The position numbers and the translations under genes are program-made. DNA of 64,000 bases from JAMHWF01 sp035911095 (GTDB lineage: Bacteria > Pseudomonadota > Gammaproteobacteria > Burkholderiales > Burkholderiaceae_C): the NCBI GenBank assembly GCA_035911095.1, contig JAMHWF010000044.1, positions 216,157 to 280,156 on the forward strand, in the 5' to 3' direction. Within the stretch, counting starts at the first letter, position 1, and every line of letters begins with the position of its first letter. Shown here piece after piece: positions 1-11,188 of the stretch. A model generated the notes under the pieces. The model saw only the letters and a program-made list of their open reading frames with translations. It was not told where the DNA came from and made no database searches.

Positions 1-968
<968 letters not shown>

Positions 969-972
<4 letters not shown>

Positions 973-2000
973 GCGGGGTCGGGTCGGGTGCGCCGGCCGG
1001 TGCTCTGCCGGCGCGGGTGCTTGGCAGCGGGGGGCGTCGGTGTCGAGGCCGTGGTCGCCGCAGCGGCGAGCGGCGGCGACGCTGCGCCGGCGGCCGTCGC
1101 CACTGCGGGGGCGGCGCGCACCGGCAGCCCGACCAGGTCCTCTCGCGTCAGCAGCAGCACCTGGTCGTGTCCGGCGCTGGTCTCGAGCCAGACCGGCTGC
1201 AGGCTCGGGAAGGCACGCTCGAAGTGCGCGCGCTCGTGGCCGATCTCCAGCACCAGCACCGCGTCGGGAGACATGTGGCGCAGGCCGTCGCGCAGCAGGC
1301 GGCGCACGAAGTCCATGCCGTCGCGTCCGCCTTCGGCATTGCCATCGAGCGCCAGCGCGGGCTCGGCGCGGAATTCGGGCGGCAGCGCCGCCATCGCCTC
1401 GGCGTTCACGTAAGGCGGGTTGCACAGCACCAGGTCGTACGGGCCGTCGAGCGCGGCGAGGCCGTCGCTGCGGATCAGGCGGATGCGCTCGGCGAGGCCG
1501 TGCCGCTCGGCGTTCTGGCGCGCCACCTCGAGCGCTTCGGGGCTGAGGTCGGCGGCATCCACCTGCACCTCGGGCCAGGCCAGCGCCGCGAGCACCGCGA
1601 GGCTGCCGTTGCCGGTGCACAGGTCGAGCACCCGGCGCGTATGCGCGCCGAGCCAGGCGTCGAAGCCGGCGTCGGCGATCAGCTCGGCGATGAACGAGCG
1701 CGGCACGATCGTCCGCGCGTCGACGTGGAAGGGCACGCCCTGCAGCCAGGCCTCGCCGGTCAGGTAGGCGGCAGGCTGGCGCGTGTCGATGCGGCGGCCG
1801 ACGAGTTCGATGGCGCGTACGACCTCCTCGTCGTCGAGTTCGCGGCCTGCCTGTGCATCGAGCGCATCGAGCGGCAGGCCGAGCGCCCACTGCACCAGCC
1901 ACGCGGCTTCGTCGTAGGCATTGGTGGTGCCCTGGCCGAAGCTCACGCCAGCCCCATCGAGGCGTGCCGCCTGCGCGGAGACAAGTTCGAGCAGAGTCAT
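969..2000 (-). CDS. prmB: Ribosomal protein L3 N5-glutamine methyltransferase PrmB
   Basis: SAM-dependent methyltransferase that modifies a glutamine of ribosomal protein L3. The SAM-binding loop reads LDLCTGNGSLAVLAA (about residues 125-139), the cysteine form usual in PrmB rather than PrmC. The catalytic NPPY is at residues 194-197, and the PrmB-like RSFIAELI segment is near residue 101. The conserved fold ends near residue 290. About 50 further residues are a low-complexity Ala/Thr/Pro tail ending in Arg/Pro-rich sequence, longer than in typical family members. The gene lies downstream of dapE (67 bp gap) and overlaps the ABC-F gene by 4 bp. Confidence 0.92.
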
Positions 2001-2067
2001 CGCGGGGCGGCCGGTGCCATGCGGAGCGGGAAGCCCGGGCGAATGGGCATGCCGTGCACGCGCACGC

Positions 2068-3216
2068 TCAGGCCACCAGCCGCTCGAGCGTGCCGCGATA
2101 GATCGCGGCCAGCGGCTCCAGGCTCGCGACGGCGACGTGCTCGTCGATCTTGTGGATCGTCGCGTTGACCGGCCCGAACTCGATCACCTGCGGGCAGAGC
2201 CTGGCGATGAAACGCCCGTCCGAGGTGCCGCCGGTCGTCGACAGCACCGGGCGACGGCCGGTCTCGGCCTCGATCGCGGACGAGAGGGCCTCGCTCAGCA
2301 CGCCGGTGGGTGTCAGGAACGGTTCGCCACCGAGCGTCCAGGCGATGCGCGTCGTGAGCCCGTGGCGATCGAGCACGGCGTGCAGGCGCTCGCGCAACGC
2401 CTCGGGCGTCGAGGCGGTCGAGAAGCGGAAATTGAAGTCGACCACCACCTCGCCCGGGATGACGTTGGTGGCGCCGGTGCCGGCGTGGATGTTCGAAACC
2501 TGCCACGAGGTGGGCGGGAAGTGCTCGTTGCCGGCATCCCATTCGGTCGCCGCCAGTTCGGCCAGCGCCGGTGCGAACTGGTGGACCGGGTTGCGCGCCA
2601 GCTGCGGGTAGGCGATATGGCCCTGCACGCCTTCGACGACGAGGCGGCCGGAGAGCGAGCCGCGGCGCCCGTTCTTCACCATGTCGCCGAGCGCCTCGAC
2701 CGAGGTCGGCTCGCCCACGATGCACCAGTCGAGGCGTTCGCCGCGTGCGCGCAGCCGCTCGCAGACGGCGACGGTGCCATGCAGCGCCGGGCCTTCCTCG
2801 TCGCTGGTGAGCAGGAAGGCGATCGCGCCGGTCGGCTCGGGGTGCGCAGTGAGGAAGCCTTCGACCGCGACGACCATCGCCGCGAGCGAACTCTTCATGT
2901 CCGCGGCGCCGCGGCCGTAGAGGAGGCCGTCGCGATGGGTCGGCACGAAGGGGTCGCTGGCCCACTGTTCGAGCGGGCCGGTCGGCACCACGTCGGTGTG
3001 GCCGGCGAAGACGAGGCAAGGCGCATCGGGCCGCTTGCCCGGGCGACGCGCCCAGAGGTTGCGCACACGGGCCTCGGGCGGGCCGTCCTCGAAGGGCTCG
3101 ATCGCAAAGCCCAGCGGGGCGAGGCGTTCGGCGATCAGCGCCTGGCAGCCCGCGTCGTCGGGCGTGACGGAGCGGCGGGCGATGAGGCTTTCGAGCAGGC
3201 GCAGCGTCGAGGACAT
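2068..3216 (-). CDS. dapE: Succinyl-diaminopimelate desuccinylase
   Basis: Zinc hydrolase of the M20 family that removes succinate from N-succinyl-LL-diaminopimelate, giving LL-DAP for lysine and peptidoglycan. Visible metal and catalytic motifs are FAGHTDVVPTG (His73, Asp75), GRGAADMKSS (bridging Asp106) and TSDEEGPA (Glu140/Glu141). At 382 residues the length is normal for DapE. The dimerisation domain lies between about residues 185 and 300. It sits on the same strand as dapD, dapC and pilU, so the last three steps of the succinylase branch are clustered here, with pilU interposed. Confidence 0.96.
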   Translation of the reverse strand: MSSTLRLLESLIARRSVTPDDAGCQALIAERLAPLGFAIEPFEDGPPEARVRNLWARRPGKRPDAPCLVFAGHTDVVPTGPLEQWASDPFVPTHRDGLLYGRGAADMKSSLAAMVVAVEGFLTAHPEPTGAIAFLLTSDEEGPALHGTVAVCERLRARGERLDWCIVGEPTSVEALGDMVKNGRRGSLSGRLVVEGVQGHIAYPQLARNPVHQFAPALAELAATEWDAGNEHFPPTSWQVSNIHAGTGATNVIPGEVVVDFNFRFSTASTPEALRERLHAVLDRHGLTTRIAWTLGGEPFLTPTGVLSEALSSAIEAETGRRPVLSTTGGTSDGRFIARLCPQVIEFGPVNATIHKIDEHVAVASLEPLAAIYRGTLERLVA

Positions 3217-3299
3217 GGCGCGAGCTTAGCGGACGCCTCGCGCGTGGCCCGGTGGCGCGCAGGCTGCGGCACCGTCGGCGCCGTGCCGGGAGGGGTGCG

Positions 3300-4478
3300 T
3301 CAGAGCGTCGCGAAGCTCGTCGAGTTGCGTTCCTCGCGCACGTCGAGCGTGATCTCGGTGAAGGTGGCGCCCTCGTCGACCTCCTCGACCTTCGGCTGCG
3401 CGCGCGACTGCGGCGCCATGTCGTTCTGCAGACGCCACATCAGGTTGGTCGGCGAGTCGGCGAAGGCCAGGCCCTCGTCGCGCGTGATCTTGTTGTCGTT
3501 GATCAGGCGCGCCAGGTCGTGCTCGAAAGTCTGCGAGCCCTCGGCCAGCGACTTTTCCATCGCCTCCTTGACGCCGTTGAAGTCGCCCTGCTCGATCAGC
3601 TCGGAGACCAGCTTGCTGTTGAGCAGCACCTCGACGGCCGGCATGCGCCCGCCGGCGACCGCGCGCACCAGGCGCTGCGAGACGATCGACTTCAGCCCCG
3701 AAGCCAGGTCGGCCAGCAGCGCCGGGCGCGCTTCCGGCGTGTAGAACGAAAGGATCCGCCCCAGCGCGTGGTAGCTGTTGTTGGCGTGCATCGTCGACAG
3801 CACGAGGTGCCCCGACAGCGAATAGCTGATCGCCGCGGTCATCGTCTCGCGGTCGCGGATCTCGCCGATGTAGATGCAGTCGGGCGCCTGGCGCAGCGCG
3901 TTCTTCAGGCCGATCTGCAGCGACTGCGTGTCGCGCCCGACCTCGCGCTGGTTGACGACCGACTTCTTGTTCGTGAACAGGAACTCGATCGGGTCCTCGA
4001 TCGTCAGGATGTGGCCGGCGAGCTGCTGGTTGCGCTGCTCGAGCATCGAGGCCAGCGTCGTGCTCTTGCCGGTGCCGGTGGCGCCCACCATCAGGATCAG
4101 CCCGCGCTTCTCGAGCACCAGGTTCGACAGCACCGCCGGCAGGCCGAGCGTCATCAGCGAGGGGATCTCGGTCGGGATGCAGCGGAACACCGCGGCGATG
4201 CTGCCGCGCTGGCGGAAGGCCGAGAGCCGGAAGCTGCCGATCTTGGTGAGTCCGATGCCCATGTTGAGCTCGCCGGTGTCGTCGAGCTCCTCGAGCTGCG
4301 TCGGGGTCAGCAGCTCGGCCAGCAGCTGGCGCGGCTGCAGGTGGGTGAGCGGCTGGTCGGACAGCTGCAGCAACTGCCCGTTGATCTTGATCAGGATCGG
4401 CGTGTTGGCCGAGATGTAGACGTCCGATGCCTTCTTCTCGGCCATCAGGCGGAGCACGCGCTCCATGTTGCCGCTCAT
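3300..4478 (-). CDS. pilU: Type IV pilus retraction-associated ATPase, PilT/PilU family (PilU-like)
   Basis: Cytoplasmic hexameric ATPase of the GspE/PilT superfamily, an accessory motor for type IV pilus retraction and twitching. Walker A GATGTGKST is at residues 132-140. The Walker B region GEIRDRETM and the His-box STMHANNS follow. The HANN form and the C-terminal segment GSQTFEHDLARL favour PilU over PilT. At 392 residues the length matches PilU. No pilT lies beside it; instead it is between dapD (60 bp upstream) and dapE (83 bp downstream), all on one strand. A short unmatched C-terminal tail of about 35 residues is acidic and polar. Confidence 0.88.
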   Translation of the reverse strand: MSGNMERVLRLMAEKKASDVYISANTPILIKINGQLLQLSDQPLTHLQPRQLLAELLTPTQLEELDDTGELNMGIGLTKIGSFRLSAFRQRGSIAAVFRCIPTEIPSLMTLGLPAVLSNLVLEKRGLILMVGATGTGKSTTLASMLEQRNQQLAGHILTIEDPIEFLFTNKKSVVNQREVGRDTQSLQIGLKNALRQAPDCIYIGEIRDRETMTAAISYSLSGHLVLSTMHANNSYHALGRILSFYTPEARPALLADLASGLKSIVSQRLVRAVAGGRMPAVEVLLNSKLVSELIEQGDFNGVKEAMEKSLAEGSQTFEHDLARLINDNKITRDEGLAFADSPTNLMWRLQNDMAPQSRAQPKVEEVDEGATFTEITLDVREERNSTSFATL

Positions 4479-4538
4479 GCGCTTGGTCTTTCTTCGGGGT
4501 TCAGGGCGCGCGCGGGACCGGACGACGGCCGCCTGATG

Positions 4539-5366
<828 letters not shown>

Positions 5367-5520
5367 CTTGGTCTCGGTGGATTCGGGGCCGGCGTGCGGG
5401 GCCGGCGAGGGCGGTTCGGGTCGTGCGCCACGGGCCGCCAGCGGGTTGCAGAGGCGAGGGGCGAAAGACGACGGCTTGACGTCAGCGGCGGTGTCGACGG
5501 GCCGGGCGGAAACCGGCGAC

Positions 5521-6732
5521 TCAGGGTGTGCGGGCCAGGTCCTGCGTGTAGGCGACGATGCGGCGGGCCGCCTCGATGCATTCATCGGCGCCTGCGACCA
5601 GGGCCATGCGGATACGCCCGGCACCGGGGTTCACGCCACGCGACTCGCGCGCCAGCAGGCTGCCGGGCAGGACCGTGACATTGTATTGAGCGAGCAGGCC
5701 GCGGGCGAAGGCAATGTCGTCCAGGCCCGTCCGGCGCGTCACCTCGGCCCAAAGATAGAAGCCGGCGTCGGGCAGCGCGACGTCGAGCACCTCGGCCAGC
5801 ATCGGCGTGACCTCGGCGAACTTGCGCCGGTACAGCGCGCGGTTCGCCTCGACATGCGCCTCGTCGCCCCAGGCGGCGATGCTCGCCTGCTGCACCGCAG
5901 GCCCCATCGCGCCGCCGTGGTAGGTGCGGTAGAGCAGGAAGGGCTTCAGCACCTGCGCGTCGCCGGCGACGAAGCCCGAGCGCAGGCCCGGCACGTTCGA
6001 GCGCTTCGACAGGCTGGTCAGCGACACCAGGCGCCGGAAGTCGTCACGGCCAAGGCGCTGCGCGGCCTCGAGCGCGCCCAGCGGCGCCTCGTCGCGGAAC
6101 CAGATCTCCGAGTAGCACTCGTCGGCGGCGATCACGAAGCCGTGCCGGTCCGACAGCTCGAAGAGCCGGGCCCATTCGTCGAGCGGCATCACCGCCCCGG
6201 TCGGGTTGCCCGGCGAGCAGACATAGAGCAGCTGTGTGCGCTCCCAGGTGGCCTGGGGGACCTCGCGCCAGTCGACCGCGAAGTTGCGCGCCGGGTCGCT
6301 GTTGGCGTAGACCACCTCGGCGCCGGCGAGCAGGGCCGCGCCTTCGTAGATTTGATAGAACGGATTGGGGCAGACGACGGTGGCGCCGGGCCGGGAGGCA
6401 TCGACCACCGCCTGCGCAAGCGCGAACAGCGCCTCGCGCGAGCCGTTGACCGGCAGCACCTGCGTCGCCGGGTCGAGCGTGACGCCGTAGCGCCGCTGTA
6501 CCCAGCCGGCACAGGCCTCGCGCATCGCGGGCGTGCCGGCGGTCGGCGGGTAGGTGGCCAGGCCGTCGAGCGCGCCGGCCAGCGCCTCGCGGAGGAAGGC
6601 GGGCGTCGGATGCCGGGGCTCGCCGATGCCCAGGCTGATCGGGCGGCGGGCGGGCGAGGGCGTCACGTCGCGCGTCAGCTCGCGCAGGCGCTCGAAGGGG
6701 TAGGGATGGAGGCGTTGGAGCAGCGGGTTCAT
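5521..6732 (-). CDS. dapC: Succinyldiaminopimelate aminotransferase DapC
   Basis: PLP-dependent class I/II aminotransferase that makes N-succinyl-LL-diaminopimelate from the 2-oxo intermediate. The PLP lysine is in SLTSLSKRSNVPGLRSG (about residue 241), with CSPGNPTG and the ADECYSEIWF segment before it. The start chosen at 6732 gives MNPLLQRLHPYPFERL and 403 residues, normal for proteobacterial DapC. An in-frame ATG at 6756 is a possible alternative. First gene of the minus-strand dap block; its promoter should lie in 6733-7141. Confidence 0.93.
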   Translation of the reverse strand: MNPLLQRLHPYPFERLRELTRDVTPSPARRPISLGIGEPRHPTPAFLREALAGALDGLATYPPTAGTPAMREACAGWVQRRYGVTLDPATQVLPVNGSREALFALAQAVVDASRPGATVVCPNPFYQIYEGAALLAGAEVVYANSDPARNFAVDWREVPQATWERTQLLYVCSPGNPTGAVMPLDEWARLFELSDRHGFVIAADECYSEIWFRDEAPLGALEAAQRLGRDDFRRLVSLTSLSKRSNVPGLRSGFVAGDAQVLKPFLLYRTYHGGAMGPAVQQASIAAWGDEAHVEANRALYRRKFAEVTPMLAEVLDVALPDAGFYLWAEVTRRTGLDDIAFARGLLAQYNVTVLPGSLLARESRGVNPGAGRIRMALVAGADECIEAARRIVAYTQDLARTP

Positions 6733-7141
6733 GGGCCTCGCGATGCTAACGGGCATCGTCTGCGGACCGCTCTGGCGGCGTCGGCGCTTGAGAGGGAGCG
6801 CTGCGTTCGATCGAGCCGGTCCGGCTGCTTGCCGATGCGGCTGCCGACCGTGGCGGCCGCGAGCGACGGCTGGCCGCCGCACGCCAGGCCTCAAAGGGAG
6901 CAAATATCAACTACACCAATGAGATACAAAAGCTTTGAAACACGGAACATCACCTTCAGTCTTCAAGTTTAAGTTTTGCTTTAAGAAGAGCGTCGTTCTG
7001 ATGTGCATCAGCATATTGAAGCGGTGTCTTCAAGTGAGATCTAGCTTCAACTGTGATCCGGACAAGGTCTCACGACCGGCCGAGGCACGGTCGCTCCCTT
7101 ATGCTCCGGCGCGTCCGCGGACCACGAACAGGAGACAAGCG
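6733..7141. other. Intergenic region between divergent dapC and EthD-like gene
   Basis: About 410 bp without a convincing gene. It separates two divergently transcribed genes and must carry both promoters. The part from about 6900 to 7060 is visibly AT-richer than anything nearby and holds several CTTCAA copies. The part before it is ordinary GC-rich sequence. I see no tRNA or obvious riboswitch here. Confidence 0.6.
6961..7050. promoter_or_regulatory. CTTCAA repeat cluster with an inverted repeat, possible operator
   Basis: CTTCAA occurs at 6961-6966, 7028-7033 and 7045-7050, and its complement TTGAAG at 7016-7021. TTGAAG(7016-7021)-N6-CTTCAA(7028-7033) is a perfect 6-6-6 inverted repeat, the geometry of a dimeric regulator site. 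It lies about 110-130 bp upstream of the EthD-like start within an AT-rich patch. The regulator is unknown. Confidence 0.4.
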
Positions 7142-7459
7142 ATGATCAAGGTGAGCGTGATGTACCCGAACACGCCCGGTGCTCGTTTCGATCACGATTA
7201 CTACCGTGACACCCACATGCCCTTGGTGAAGGCGCGCATGGGCGACGCGTGCAAGTTCTATACGGTCGACAAGGGCGTCTCGGGCGGCACGCCGGACGCA
7301 CCGGCAACCTACGTCGGCATGTGCCACATCTACTGCGACAGCGTCGAAGCCTTCCAGAAGGGCTTCACGCCGCATGCCGAGGAGATCCTCGGCGATATCA
7401 AGAACTACACCGACCTCGCGCCGGTACTGCAGATCAGCGAGGTGGTCGTCGGCCCCTGA
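7142..7459 (+). CDS. EthD-family small protein
   Basis: 105-residue protein of the EthD family (dimeric alpha-beta barrel, ferredoxin-like fold). Family members are small proteins associated with ether or aromatic degradation, and their chemistry is often unknown. Diagnostic features are the start MIKVSVMYPN, the FDHDYYRDTHMPLV motif and a C-terminal ISEVVVG strand. A good ribosome binding site (AGGAGA) precedes the ATG at 7142. The same frame is open further upstream but runs through AT-rich non-coding sequence. Monocistronic: a terminator follows at 7531. Confidence 0.82.
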   Translation: MIKVSVMYPNTPGARFDHDYYRDTHMPLVKARMGDACKFYTVDKGVSGGTPDAPATYVGMCHIYCDSVEAFQKGFTPHAEEILGDIKNYTDLAPVLQISEVVVGP

Positions 7460-7530
7460 GGCCTGCCTTGCGCCGCGCGCCCCCGCGCGGACGCCAGCCA
7501 CCGGTGCGGTGCTATCATCCGCGCGCTCTG

Positions 7531-7557
7531 AAAAGGCCGACGAGTTCGGCCTTTTTT
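7531..7557 (+). terminator. Rho-independent terminator after the EthD-like gene
   Basis: A 10-bp stem AAAAGGCCGA / TCGGCCTTTT with a 5-nt loop (CGAGT, 7541-7545), ending in a run of T to 7557. It lies 71 bp after the EthD stop and 91 bp before smc. The A-run on the 5' side makes it potentially bidirectional. Confidence 0.85.
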
Positions 7558-7648
7558 ACAGCCAAATCAAAGACTTGCAAGTGATTCCTGCGGTGGCGTT
7601 GGGGCCCTGCGGGAGCGCCACGGGCATCGTTTCGAGAGCCGTTCGCTG

Positions 7649-10600
7649 ATGCGCCTGAACTCGATCAAGCTTTCCGGTTTCAAGTCCTTCGCCGAGCCGA
7701 CGCATTTCCAGTTGCCGGGCCAGCTGGTCGGCGTGGTCGGGCCGAACGGCTGCGGCAAGTCGAACATCATGGACGCGGTGCGCTGGGTGCTCGGCGAAAG
7801 CAAGGCGAGCGAGCTGCGCGGCGAGTCGATGCAGGACGTGATCTTCAACGGCTCGGGCCAGCGCAAGCCGGCCGGCCGCGCCAGCGTCGAGCTGGTCTTC
7901 GACAACAGCGACGCGCGCGCCGGCGGCCCCTGGAACCAGTTCGCCGAGATCGCGGTGAAGCGCGTGCTGACGCGCGAGGGCAGCTCGAGCTATTACATCA
8001 ACAACCAGCCGGTGCGCCGGCGCGACGTGCAGGACGTGTTCCTCGGCACCGGCCTCGGCCCGCGCGCCTACGCGATCATCGGCCAGGGCACGATCAGCCG
8101 GATCATCGAGAGCAAGCCCGAAGAGCTGCGCATGTTCCTCGAGGAGGCCGCCGGCGTCTCCAAGTACAAGGAGCGCCGCCGCGAGACCGAGAACCGGCTG
8201 AAGGACACGCGCGAGAACCTGACCCGCGTCGAGGACATCCTGCGCGAGCTCGGCGGCAACCTCGAGAAGCTCGAGAAGCAGGCCGAGGTCGCGTCCCAGT
8301 TCCGTGGCCTGCAGGCCCGGGCCGAGACGCGCCAGCATCAACTGTGGTTCCTCAAGCACCGCGACGCCACCGGCGAGGAGGCGCGCGTGCGCCAGGCGAT
8401 GCTCGAGGCAACCACCGCGCTCGACGCGCGCCTGGCCGAGCTGCGCCACGTCGAGGCCGAGCTGGAGACGATCCGCCAGGCCCACTACGCCGCCGGCGAC
8501 GGCCTGCACACCGCGCAGGGCGCGCTGGCCGAGGCCTCGCTCGAGGTGAGCCGGCTCGAGGAACGCATCCGCTACGTCGTCGAGGGCCGCAGCCGGCTCG
8601 AGCAGCGCCTGGCCGAGCTGGCGGCGCAGGACGCGCAGTGGCAGCAGCGCGCCGGCGACGCTCGCGGCGAGCTGGAGGCGATCGACGAGCGCCAGGCCGT
8701 CGCCGACGAGGAGGCTGCGACGCTCGCCGCCCAGGCGGAAGACCAGGCGCAGCAGTTGCCCGGCTTCGAGGAGGCGCTGCGCGAGGCCCAGGCGCGCGCC
8801 GGCGAGCAGCGCGGCGCGGTCGCGGTCGTGCAGCAGCAGATCCAGGTGCTCGCGGCCGACAGCCGCCACGTCGACGAGCAGTCGCGCCAGCTCACGACCC
8901 GGCGCGAGCGCCTGGCCGGCGAGCGCCAGGGCCTGGCCGCGCCTGACACCGATCGCCTGGCGACGCTGCAGCGCCAGTACGCGGAAGCGGTCGAGGCCAA
9001 GGACACCGCCGACGCCCGGGTCGAGACCCTGGGCGACGAGGTGCCCGCGCTCGACGAGGCGCGCCGCGCCCAGCAGGCGGCCGCGGGCCGCGAGGCCGCC
9101 CGCCAGACCGACCTCGCCGCGCGCCTCGACGCGCTGCGCGCGCTGCAGGACAAGGTGCGCACCGAAGGAAAGATCGAGCCCTGGCTCGCGCGCCACGGCC
9201 TGGGCGGCCTGGCCGGCCTCTGGACGCGGCTGCATGTCGAGCCGGGCTGGGAGCCGGCGCTGGAGGCCGCACTGCGCGAGCGCCTGGGCGCGATCGAGGT
9301 CGGGCGCCTCGAGACCGTGCGTGCCTTCGCCGAGGACGCACCGCCGGCCCGCCTGGCCTTCTACACGCCGCCCGCCGCCGCGACGCCACAGACGCATCAC
9401 ACCCTCGCGCGCCTGTCGGACCTGCTGCGCCTGCCGGCGAGCGAGGTCGGCCTCAAGGCGCTGCTGAACGACTGGCTCGAAGGCGTCTACACCGCCGCCT
9501 CGATCGACGAGGCGCTGGCCGAGCGCGGCCGCCTGACGCAAGGCGAGGTGATCATGACCCGCGAGGGCCATGCGGTCAGCGCCTTCGCGGTCAGCTTCTA
9601 CGCGCCCGATTCCGAGCAGGCCGGCATGCTGGCGCGGGCCCAGGAGATCGAGAGCCTGGAGCGCCAGGTGCGCGCGCAGGCGCTGATCGCCGACGAGGCG
9701 AGGGGCACGCTGGTGCGCAGCGAGGCCGCCTACACCGAGGCGTCGCTGGCGCTGGCGGTCGCGCGACGCGAGGCGGGCGAAGCGCAGACCCGCCACCATG
9801 CGCTGCAGGTCGAGGTGCTGCGCCTCACGCAGCAGGCCGAGGCAGCGAACGCCAGGCGCGGCCAGCTCGAAGGCGAGCTGGCCGAGGTCGACGGCCAGCT
9901 CGAGACGCTGGCCGAGCGCCGCGCCACCGGCGAGGCCCAGTTCGAGGAGCTCGACCAGCGGCTCGCCATCGCCCAGGAACGCCACGCCGAGCTCGACGAG
10001 GCGGTGATCGACGCCGAGCGCCGCCTGGCCGAGGCGCGCGAGCAGCAGCGCGCGCTCGAACGCCGCGCGCAGGAGTCGCAGTTCGGCGCCCGCAGCCTCG
10101 CCGCGCGGCGCGACGAGCTGCAACGCGCGATCGAGACCGCGACCCAGCAGCTCGCCGCCGACGCGCAGGCGACGCGCCAGGTGCACGACGAGCTCGAGCG
10201 CCTGACCGACGCCAGCGCCCAGGCCGGACTGCAGGACGCGCTCGCGCTCAAGCTCGAGCGCGAGCAGGCCCTGGCCACGGTGCGCGGCGACTACGACGAC
10301 CTGAGCGCCCGCCTGCGCCGCGCCGACGAGCAGCGCCTGTCGCACGAGCACAGCCTGCAGCCGATGCGCGACCGCATCACCAAGCTGCAGCTGGAGGAAC
10401 AGGCGGCCCGGCTCGGCGGCGCCCAGTACCTCGAGCAGCTGACCCAGGCCCAGGTCGACCTCGAGGCGGTGGCCGCCGGCATCGCCGCCGACGGCGTGCG
10501 CCTGCAGGGGCTGCAGGGCGAGATCGACCGCCTGCACCGCGAGATCGAGGCGCTCGGCGCGGTCAACCTCGCCGCGCTGGAAGAGCTGACCACCTCGCGC

Positions 10601-11170
10601 GAGCGCAAGACCTTCCTCGACGCCCAGATGGCCGACCTGCTCGACGCGATCGGCACGCTCGAGGACGCGATCCACAAGATCGACCTCGAGACGCGCGACC
10701 TGCTGGGCCAGACCTTCGACCAGGTCAACGCGCATTTCGGCCGCATGTTCCCCACGCTCTTCGGCGGCGGCAACGCCAAGCTCGTGATGACCGGCGACGA
10801 GATCCTCGACGCCGGCGTGCAGGTGATGGCGCAGCCGCCGGGCAAGAAGAACTCGACGATCCACCTGCTGTCGGGCGGCGAGAAGGCGCTGACCGCGATC
10901 GCGCTGGTGTTCGCGATCTTCCAGCTCAACCCGGCGCCGTTCTGCCTGCTCGACGAAGTCGACGCGCCGCTCGACGACGCCAACACCGAGCGCTACAAGA
11001 ACCTGGTGAGCGAGATGAGCCGCGGCACGCAGTTCCTTTTCATCAGCCACAACAAGATCGCGATGGAGATGGCCGAGCAGCTGATCGGCGTGACGATGCA
11101 GGAGCAGGGCGTCTCGCGCATCGTCGCCGTCGACATGGACGCCGCGATCGGCCTCGCCGAGGCGGCCTGA
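7649..11170 (+). CDS. smc: Chromosome segregation ATPase SMC
   Basis: Large coiled-coil ATPase that organises and helps segregate the chromosome. In 1173 residues it shows Walker A GPNGCGKSN (residues 31-39), long Ala/Glu/Arg/Gln-rich coiled coils on both sides of a hinge (about residues 500-620), the C-terminal signature LLSGGEKALTAIAL near residue 1075, and Walker B FCLLDEVDAPLDDANTERY near 1100. Full length for the family. Start ATG at 7649 gives MRLNSIKLSGFKSF, the canonical SMC N-terminus. zipA follows 18 bp after the stop, the usual betaproteobacterial order. Confidence 0.97.
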   Translation: MRLNSIKLSGFKSFAEPTHFQLPGQLVGVVGPNGCGKSNIMDAVRWVLGESKASELRGESMQDVIFNGSGQRKPAGRASVELVFDNSDARAGGPWNQFAEIAVKRVLTREGSSSYYINNQPVRRRDVQDVFLGTGLGPRAYAIIGQGTISRIIESKPEELRMFLEEAAGVSKYKERRRETENRLKDTRENLTRVEDILRELGGNLEKLEKQAEVASQFRGLQARAETRQHQLWFLKHRDATGEEARVRQAMLEATTALDARLAELRHVEAELETIRQAHYAAGDGLHTAQGALAEASLEVSRLEERIRYVVEGRSRLEQRLAELAAQDAQWQQRAGDARGELEAIDERQAVADEEAATLAAQAEDQAQQLPGFEEALREAQARAGEQRGAVAVVQQQIQVLAADSRHVDEQSRQLTTRRERLAGERQGLAAPDTDRLATLQRQYAEAVEAKDTADARVETLGDEVPALDEARRAQQAAAGREAARQTDLAARLDALRALQDKVRTEGKIEPWLARHGLGGLAGLWTRLHVEPGWEPALEAALRERLGAIEVGRLETVRAFAEDAPPARLAFYTPPAAATPQTHHTLARLSDLLRLPASEVGLKALLNDWLEGVYTAASIDEALAERGRLTQGEVIMTREGHAVSAFAVSFYAPDSEQAGMLARAQEIESLERQVRAQALIADEARGTLVRSEAAYTEASLALAVARREAGEAQTRHHALQVEVLRLTQQAEAANARRGQLEGELAEVDGQLETLAERRATGEAQFEELDQRLAIAQERHAELDEAVIDAERRLAEAREQQRALERRAQESQFGARSLAARRDELQRAIETATQQLAADAQATRQVHDELERLTDASAQAGLQDALALKLEREQALATVRGDYDDLSARLRRADEQRLSHEHSLQPMRDRITKLQLEEQAARLGGAQYLEQLTQAQVDLEAVAAGIAADGVRLQGLQGEIDRLHREIEALGAVNLAALEELTTSRERKTFLDAQMADLLDAIGTLEDAIHKIDLETRDLLGQTFDQVNAHFGRMFPTLFGGGNAKLVMTGDEILDAGVQVMAQPPGKKNSTIHLLSGGEKALTAIALVFAIFQLNPAPFCLLDEVDAPLDDANTERYKNLVSEMSRGTQFLFISHNKIAMEMAEQLIGVTMQEQGVSRIVAVDMDAAIGLAEAA

Positions 11171-11188
11171 ACCCGCCGGGAGCATGAG

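Noticed and set aside
7512..7518. TATCAT box as a possible smc promoter
   Set aside because: No matching -35 element at the right spacing. Transcription from it would run at once into the terminator hairpin at 7531-7557.
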